Below are positions 14,478 to 18,224 of a DNA stretch of 18,224 nt, in pieces (the first letter of the stretch is position 1; every line of letters starts with the position of its first letter). Under the pieces are notes generated by a model that was not told where the DNA came from, ran no database searches, and saw nothing but the letters and a program-made list of their open reading frames with translations. The stretch is from Lentisphaeria bacterium UBA1724 (GTDB lineage Bacteria > Verrucomicrobiota > Lentisphaeria > Oligosphaerales > Oligosphaeraceae): positions 22,801 to 41,024 of the forward strand of contig DCIO01000116.1 in NCBI GenBank assembly GCA_002315885.1, given 5' to 3'. A program made the position numbers and the translations under genes.

Positions 14478-14497
14478 CTCGAAGCTCTCGCTTCGAG
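14478..14497. repeat. Perfect 8-bp stem hairpin in a convergent intergenic region
   Basis: CTCGAAGC (14478-14485) and GCTTCGAG (14490-14497) enclose the loop TCTC. There is no T-tract on either strand. It lies 15 bases past the fusion gene's stop and could stabilise a 3' end or be a remnant of a palindromic repeat. Confidence 0.65.
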
Positions 14498-14512
14498 CAC
14501 ACAACCAAGAAT

Positions 14513-16447
14513 CTATTGTTCTGCGATCCAGTGTTTCAGAGCAGTTTCAGCGAGGCGCTGGAAGCCTGGCAATTTCGTAGCGGTAGCGGCCTGCTGGAGG
14601 TGTCGCAATGCCCGTGAGATATGCTTCTTATACCAATCCAGGCCGTCCTTCTTCCAGAGTTTTCCGTAGGCACCCAGCGCCTGCATGAGGCGTTCGATGG
14701 CGGCGATGTGCAGCAACTCCTCCGCAGGAGGCTCCTCTCCAGCCGCCTTGACGAAATCGCGATACTGCCGCCAGGCGTTCATCCGCTCTTCCGCGGTATA
14801 TTCCAAATAGGGATCGTATAGCAGGGATGCCAAATCGTATGCCGCGGCACCAAGTCTCATGCCCTGGAAGTCAATCCAGTAGCACTTTCCATCACGGACC
14901 TTGATATTCGCGCTCTGGAAATCGCGATGGAGCAAGACCACGGGTTCATCCAGCAAGCGTTCGCGGATGGAACGGCATTCCCGTGCCACCTGGTCGTCCC
15001 ACAACTCGATGCGTCCCAGCACATCCTGGATGAAATTCTTTCGGAAGTAATCCCGTTCCCATTCATAGTATCCAGGCGTAAAGGATGGCTGCAGAGGCAC
15101 GGCGTCCGCACGGGCAATCTTATTGCCCTTCGTATGCAAAAGCGCGGCCTGCTCCAGGACCTGCGGCAGAAGCTTGATGCGCTCATCATGTCCCAACTGC
15201 AACAAATCCGTAGGCCCCAAGTCCTCCATGACCAGCTCGCCTACTTCTGGCAGATGGAGGTAGATATCCGCCACGGGAACACCCAGCTTGCACAGGAAAG
15301 CCGCAACGGGCGCAAATGCGGAATTCTCCCGTCTGGACAGTGCGTACGCACTCCAGATAACGCCAGTGCCCTTCTTGGGATTCTGGATGCGGCAGTAACG
15401 CCGTCCCGACCCCTGCTTCAGCGGTTCTTCGTATTTTCCTTCTTCGGCAGGCATACTCATGGTGATAAAGACACGTGGATCGGGCATGCGCTTCTCGTCA
15501 TTGGGAGGCAGTGGCGCAGGCAAATCGCCGCCACAGATAATGCCGTCCGCATAAAGACCAGGAGCTTTCAGGGAAGTGTTGTCCCAAATCACCACATTGT
15601 GGAGATGGCTCCCCGCGGGAATGTTCAGATTTTCTCCCAATCCCAGCGCGCCTGTGCACTGGATGCCCTTCTGTTCCAGAGCAAAACGCCGATAGGACTG
15701 CTCCAGCACTGCCGCATGCAGCACAGGCTGTCCCGTAAGCCCGCAGTCGGCAATCTTTCCGTGGGCGCGGATGTATTCGGCGGGCGTCCCCACATCCGAC
15801 CAGAAGCGGTCGTCTTCGCCAACCATCCCCAGGACCTTCCGACCTGCCTTGGCGGCATTCTGGAAAGCAGTCAGGATGCTGGGTGCGTCCTCATCCTCGG
15901 GCAGGAAATCCAGGATATCCCGCTTGAGGATGTAGAGCCCCGAGAAAGTCAGATGGCTCTTGGAAGAATGATAGTCCAGGATATTGCACCCGTCGTCAAT
16001 CTCCACGCCCTTCTCGCGGTTGTTCGGTATCAGCAACGCCGTCACATCCGCCTGGTTGCTCTCGTGGAATTCCAAAATCTTCCGTAGGTCGTAATCGTGA
16101 ATCACATCCACGTTGTGGACAAAAATCGTATCCGCATCACCACCGAATTCACGGACGCCTTTCCGAATGCCGCCACCGTGATTCAACAGGTGCTCCTCTA
16201 CGGAACAATGGACATCGATGCCGTGGATCTCACCAAAACGGGCACAGGCGTCCTTCACCTGTTCCCCGAGGTAGCAGGCATTCGCCCCCAGGCAGGTCAA
16301 ATCCGGCAGAGCCAACAACTCCGTCAGCGCCAAATCCAGCAGCGGCACACCACAGAAAGGCAACAGCGCTTTCGGACGCAGCAATGTCGCGGGACGAATG
16401 CGACGGCCTTCGCCCGCCGCTAACACAAATCCACAAATCTTAGACAT
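14513..16447 (-). CDS. murU-amgK: MurU-like nucleotidyltransferase fused to AmgK-like sugar 1-kinase
   Basis: The 644-residue protein combines two steps of the peptidoglycan-recycling shortcut in which AmgK phosphorylates MurNAc/GlcNAc at C1 and MurU makes the UDP-sugar. The N-terminal half (1 to ~235) is a nucleotidyltransferase, with LAAGEGRRIRP (9-19), RPKALLP (24-30), EEHLLNHGGGIRKG (84-97), the metal site VHNVDV (110-115) and FWSDVGTPAEY (215-225). A short left-handed-helix-like segment follows (~265-310). The C-terminal half (~325-644) is an APH-type kinase with a nucleotide loop (SGRRYCRIQ, 347-355), MEDLG (407-411), the catalytic HRDFQSAN (507-514) and the metal-binding IDFQ (525-528). 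Both active sites look intact. It lies 41 bases downstream of a membrane Ser/Thr kinase in the same direction. Sugar specificity is inferred; another sugar-1-phosphate route is possible. Confidence 0.85.
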   Translation of the reverse strand: MSKICGFVLAAGEGRRIRPATLLRPKALLPFCGVPLLDLALTELLALPDLTCLGANACYLGEQVKDACARFGEIHGIDVHCSVEEHLLNHGGGIRKGVREFGGDADTIFVHNVDVIHDYDLRKILEFHESNQADVTALLIPNNREKGVEIDDGCNILDYHSSKSHLTFSGLYILKRDILDFLPEDEDAPSILTAFQNAAKAGRKVLGMVGEDDRFWSDVGTPAEYIRAHGKIADCGLTGQPVLHAAVLEQSYRRFALEQKGIQCTGALGLGENLNIPAGSHLHNVVIWDNTSLKAPGLYADGIICGGDLPAPLPPNDEKRMPDPRVFITMSMPAEEGKYEEPLKQGSGRRYCRIQNPKKGTGVIWSAYALSRRENSAFAPVAAFLCKLGVPVADIYLHLPEVGELVMEDLGPTDLLQLGHDERIKLLPQVLEQAALLHTKGNKIARADAVPLQPSFTPGYYEWERDYFRKNFIQDVLGRIELWDDQVARECRSIRERLLDEPVVLLHRDFQSANIKVRDGKCYWIDFQGMRLGAAAYDLASLLYDPYLEYTAEERMNAWRQYRDFVKAAGEEPPAEELLHIAAIERLMQALGAYGKLWKKDGLDWYKKHISRALRHLQQAATATKLPGFQRLAETALKHWIAEQ

Positions 16448-16488
16448 GAGAGGGGGATTTCAAGAGAGTCGGGTTGGATTCAGAGCGT

Positions 16489-17952
16489 TCACCAGTTGCC
16501 GAAACCGCAAATGCGTTGCAGAGAGGCGCTGGTAGGCTCCTCGCATTGGAGGACAATGGAGATTCGCCAGGGGAATTCATGTGTGGGCATAGGGATGGCC
16601 TTTCGGACTTGCCCGTTGTCCAAGAGCGTCAATTTGCCATCCCATTGTTGCAATCGGATTCCCCGCAAGGAGGGCCCTGTTGGGGTTCCGCGAACCGCGC
16701 TGGCGTCGTCAAAGACGCCTTTCGGAGTGATGGCGCAGGTCAGTTCCTGGAAGACCTGTCCCGCCTCATCCTGGAAACGCACCGATAGGATGCCATTCCG
16801 CGGCACGCAATTCATTTCGAAGTAGAACTCGAAGTCGCTGTTCTGAATCAGCGCGCCGTCGTTTTCCCAGAGTAGCGGCATGGGTGATGTGCGGAAATCC
16901 CTGCCCTGGGCATCGCTGAATTTCAGGCGCATCTCCTCGGAAGGAGGCTGGAATTGCTCATACCACTCTTCTTTTTCAAGAGAATATCCCGAGGGCAATT
17001 CACCCTCCGGAGCTGAGTGGAGCCTCAGGGAGAGATACAGCAACTGCAGAATAATCGCCACCACAAAAAGCAACTGCACACCGATGAAAAGACGACGACG
17101 GATACGCTGTTTCCGACGGGCGCGCTCCACGGGTTCGCAAATCTCGTCAAATGCCTCACGGAAAGCCGCCACGGAGTGGAAACGCGAGGCGGGGTCGTTG
17201 GCACAGGCGTGCTCTACCAGAAAACGATTCAATTCACGGACGCCCGCATCCGCCATCAACTTCTGGGGAATCTGCGGGAAATCCCCCACGGGACGGCCCG
17301 TCATCAGGGTATAAAGCACCTTGCCTACCGCGTAGAGATCCGCGTCTTCGGGGACATAACCCGTTCCGTCGGGCATATACCCGCGGGTGCCAATCTGCGT
17401 GGTGGCAGAACCCGATTCCGATACCAGAGAAAAATCTCCAATCTTCAGGACGCCGTTGACGAAAAAGAGATTCCCCGGCTTGATGTCCCGATGGACCAAC
17501 CCCTTCTCATGCAACTCCCCGACACCATCCAGCAATTCGTGCATCCACTGCACCAACTGAAGCTGTTTCGGAATGCCATACCGATTGACAACCGACTGGA
17601 CGCTCATGGTCTCGTAGTTGTCATAGCTGGTGGCGTCATTCAGGTTGTCCGCCACTTCCATGGAATAGCGAAGGGGAATCTCTCCCGCAGGAGAAATCTG
17701 GTGGATGGCCAGCAAATGCGTGCCGCCATCCTGGAAATACTTGCAGAAACTCGTCAAGCCACAACGCTCCCGCTCTTGGGCAGCCTTGTCCTCACGCACT
17801 TCTTTCACCGCAAGGCGACGCCCGACACTGTCCTTCGCCAAATACACCACGCCGTATGCACCCGCACTGATTTGGCGCAAAGTGACCACACCCGCCAGCA
17901 ATTTCGGCTGGATGGCCTCCTGTGACTCCAATGGGGATGCCTGAATGGTCAT
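16489..17952 (-). CDS. Transmembrane serine/threonine protein kinase (PVC-type)
   Basis: The 487-residue protein has an N-terminal Hanks-type kinase domain (~22-275). It shows the glycine loop SAGAYGVVYLAK (29-40), Lys50 in LAVKEV, catalytic HRDIKPGN (154-161) and DFS (173-175) in place of DFG. The APE site is replaced by GTRGYMPDGTGYVPED (188-203), then DLYAVGKVLYTLMTGR (205-220). A basic stretch (RRKQRIRRR) precedes one membrane helix at about 288-308. The outer part (~310-487) looks beta-rich and could be a jelly-roll sensor. The start is the ATG at 17952, because the in-frame TTG at 17961 has no support. The next gene is the MurU-AmgK fusion, so sensing of cell-wall or glycan state is plausible but unproven. 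All main catalytic residues except the DFG glycine are present, so activity is likely. Confidence 0.9.
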   Translation of the reverse strand: MTIQASPLESQEAIQPKLLAGVVTLRQISAGAYGVVYLAKDSVGRRLAVKEVREDKAAQERERCGLTSFCKYFQDGGTHLLAIHQISPAGEIPLRYSMEVADNLNDATSYDNYETMSVQSVVNRYGIPKQLQLVQWMHELLDGVGELHEKGLVHRDIKPGNLFFVNGVLKIGDFSLVSESGSATTQIGTRGYMPDGTGYVPEDADLYAVGKVLYTLMTGRPVGDFPQIPQKLMADAGVRELNRFLVEHACANDPASRFHSVAAFREAFDEICEPVERARRKQRIRRRLFIGVQLLFVVAIILQLLYLSLRLHSAPEGELPSGYSLEKEEWYEQFQPPSEEMRLKFSDAQGRDFRTSPMPLLWENDGALIQNSDFEFYFEMNCVPRNGILSVRFQDEAGQVFQELTCAITPKGVFDDASAVRGTPTGPSLRGIRLQQWDGKLTLLDNGQVRKAIPMPTHEFPWRISIVLQCEEPTSASLQRICGFGNW

Positions 17953-18170
17953 CTTTCGCAACGGCGAAACAAATACTACTACAACGGAACAACGGCTACG
18001 CGACGATGACTAAATATGATTTCTCCACCATTTTCCGTGTACCATTTCACAGGAAAAAATCAAATTTTCAACGTCATTTGACATCCTGCCCCCCGTATCA
18101 CAAGGCCTCCTTATGATTCGCCACCGCCCCACCCGCAGCAGCCGCCGAAGAGAAGGAACCTCGTACTGTA

Positions 18171-18196
18171 GGGCTGGGGACTTTTGTCCCCTGCCC
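18171..18196. repeat. Palindrome with TTTT loop
   Basis: GGGC-T-GGGGAC (18171-18181) and GTCCCC-T-GCCC (18186-18196) pair with one T-T mismatch around the loop TTTT. It is preceded by GTA at 18168-18170. It is probably part of a dispersed repeat rather than a terminator, as no T-tract follows. Confidence 0.7.
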
Positions 18197-18198
18197 GT

Positions 18199-18224
18199 CC
18201 TGCCACTCCAGCAGCCACGGCAGG
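18199..18224. repeat. 6-bp inverted repeat at the right edge
   Basis: CCTGCC (18199-18204) and GGCAGG (18219-18224) flank 14 bases. The second arm ends exactly at the window edge, so the element may continue. Together with the palindrome at 18171 it suggests a composite repeat. Confidence 0.5.

Larger units (their letters stand above)
17953..18224. other. Non-coding right-end region, kinase upstream sequence
   Basis: These 272 bases precede the kinase gene on the - strand and should include its promoter. AT-rich stretches at about 18010-18060 are candidates, but I see no convincing -35/-10 pair. No Shine-Dalgarno sequence precedes the kinase ATG. The right part (18168-18224) carries two palindromes. 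A short open frame from an ATG at 18114 runs off the edge but looks like translated repeat. Confidence 0.6.

Noticed and set aside
14927..16087. 386-codon open frame on the + strand opposite the MurU-AmgK fusion
   Set aside because: It is antisense to intact kinase and transferase motifs and has no domain of its own.
17017..17925. 302-codon open frame on the + strand opposite the Ser/Thr kinase
   Set aside because: It is antisense to conserved kinase motifs, and no family resemblance is seen.
18078..18101. TTGACA at 18078-18083 as a -35 box
   Set aside because: The sequence at the correct distance downstream (CAAGGC) is not a -10 box, and no gene follows that can be supported.
17922..18116. 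64-codon open frame on the + strand at the right end
   Set aside because: It overlaps the kinase start on the other strand, has no ribosome site and has a composition unlike the neighbouring genes.
18114..18224. Open frame from ATG 18114 running off the right edge
   Set aside because: The first residues are Arg/Ser-rich and the remainder translates two palindromes. Without the downstream sequence it cannot be supported as a gene.

Overview
The window looks like a chromosomal segment from a Lentisphaerota (Victivallales-like) bacterium of the PVC group. The call rests on family resemblance, not on a marker gene. The clues are an AraC regulator beside a prepilin-like protein with an H-X9-DG motif and a large secreted glycosidase-like protein; a PVC-style Ser/Thr kinase; a Bacteroides-type short IorA; and strongly C/G-ending codons in the housekeeping genes.

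Region 1 (1-9565, + strand) is a tightly packed co-directional run with gaps of 9-61 bases and no visible internal terminator. It holds the DnaX C-terminus (partial), recR, iorA-iorB (2-oxoacid:ferredoxin oxidoreductase), a low-molecular-weight phosphatase-like protein preceded by four 7-bp repeats, trmO (tRNA t6A37 methyltransferase), a membrane-anchored protein of unknown function, a lone YejB-type peptide ABC permease, an exported protein of unknown function, xseA-xseB (exonuclease VII) and a small exported EF-hand protein. The run ends at a strong bidirectional hairpin terminator (9585-9632).

Region 2 (9684-14394) is an accessory-looking cassette. An AraC-family regulator on the - strand diverges from a prepilin-like gene and a secreted 849-residue glycosidase-like protein on the + strand. 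The 269-base divergent intergenic region is AT-rich and carries an 8-bp perfect inverted repeat and an 11-bp direct repeat. The cassette is bracketed by two copies of the same 48-base terminator (47/48 identical, same orientation, 4,827 bases apart).

Region 3 (14513-17952, - strand) is a two-gene unit. A transmembrane Ser/Thr kinase with a degenerate DFG motif lies upstream of a 644-residue fusion protein, a MurU-like nucleotidyltransferase joined to an AmgK-like sugar kinase. The fusion would carry out both anomeric phosphorylation and UDP activation of recycled amino sugar (MurNAc/GlcNAc). The last 272 bases hold no convincing gene. They carry the kinase upstream region and two palindromes that may belong to a dispersed repeat family.

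Most worth following up are the MurU-AmgK fusion with its linked kinase, the terminator-flanked AraC/pilin/glycosidase cassette, and the orphan YejB permease between two unrecognised envelope proteins.
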